Shown here piece by piece: positions 41,032 through 41,180 of a DNA stretch of 41,180 bases. The notes under the pieces are model-generated. The model had not been told where the DNA came from and did no database searches. It was given only the letters and a program-made list of their open reading frames with translations. Source of the DNA: JACZSB01 sp965372015. Lineage in GTDB: Bacteria > Fidelibacterota > Marinisomatia > SCGC-AAA003-L08 > TS1B11. Location: positions 1-41,180 of the forward strand of contig CBDVAP010000012.1 in the NCBI GenBank assembly GCA_965372015.1, read 5' to 3'. Position numbers and translations under genes: made by a program. Every line of letters begins with the position of its first letter. Within the stretch, counting starts at the first letter, position 1.

Positions 41032-41085
41032 CTACCCCCCGTGTGTCCGGGGCTGATGCTCGTCGCAATTCATAACTGCTTTCAC
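41032..41085 (-). CDS. Possible 17-residue leader peptide ahead of mtaB
   Basis: A short frame from GTG 41085 (product MKAVMNCDEHQPRTHGG) has AGGAAG exactly six bases upstream and ends TAG two bases before the mtaB GTG. Translation through it would deliver ribosomes to the mtaB start. It has no run of a single amino acid that would suggest classical attenuation. The remaining bases to 41180 hold no gene that I can support. Confidence 0.25.
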   Translation of the reverse strand: MKAVMNCDEHQPRTHGG

Positions 41086-41180
41086 AGCCGGCTTCCTGCG
41101 TGTTTGCGGTTCAAGGTGATTGTTGCGGCCAAGTGCTGGTAACGTTTAATCTTCAAAGTTAGTTCTGACCACAAATGAAA

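Overview
This 41 kb window is a gene-dense bacterial chromosome segment. All 42 confident genes lie on the minus strand, so transcription runs from the right end to the left end, and many neighbours overlap by 1-17 bases. Most of it is GC-rich. The envelope genes suggest a Gram-negative member of the FCB superphylum (Bacteroidota and relatives): a PorV/PorQ-family outer-membrane protein, a protein with a type IX secretion (T9SS) C-terminal sorting domain, a PD40 propeller/beta-barrel protease, a DUF5683-like protein, a short GT5-only 'glycogen synthase', and a GlyA with the insert that I recall from Bacteroidota. It could belong to an uncultured FCB lineage such as Marinimicrobia. That placement is inference; there is no rRNA in the window.

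Layout in order of transcription. (1) 41085-36873: a possible leader peptide, the tRNA methylthiotransferase mtaB, a deoxynucleoside kinase, purN and purH. (2) 36856-31567: the rod-shape elongasome mreB-mreC-mreD-mrdA-rodA. (3) 31435-23466: a CpoB/YbgF-like coiled-coil TPR protein, the GT5-like protein, a lipoprotein, an outer-membrane barrel, a TPR protein, rpiB, glyA, nrdR and a 58-residue Trm112-family zinc protein. (4) 23457-11399: a strong promoter with an overlapping palindrome, then porV-like, an M6-like protein with a lost active site, a gluzincin/PD40/barrel protein, a DUF5683-like protein, bamD-like, nadD, a Na+/Ca2+ exchanger, ftsE and ftsX. (5) 11340-1220: hrcA-grpE-dnaJ (no dnaK in the window), a ComEA-like helix-hairpin-helix protein, a pseudopilin-like protein, PilM-like, PilN-like, rsmD, coaD, pta, an FmdB-type zinc ribbon, icd and an isoprenylcysteine-methyltransferase-like membrane protein. 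(6) 932-1: an AT-rich tract with a YD-repeat lipoprotein, whose composition differs sharply from the rest.

Taken together the segment supports envelope growth (Mre/RodA/PBP2, FtsEX, BamD), surface and secreted proteins (PorV, T9SS-tagged protein, barrels), one-carbon and purine metabolism (GlyA, PurN, PurH, NrdR, deoxynucleoside kinase), cofactor synthesis (CoaD, NadD), central carbon metabolism (Icd, Pta, RpiB) and protein folding (HrcA/GrpE/DnaJ). I see no CRISPR array, insertion sequence, tRNA or rRNA. The most unusual items are the catalytically dead M6-like T9SS cargo beside an intact gluzincin barrel protein, an apparent ATC start codon for rsmD, the GT5 protein lacking its substrate-binding motif, the PilM/PilN/pseudopilin-like/ComEA mini-locus, and the operator-bearing promoter with a structured leader in front of porV.
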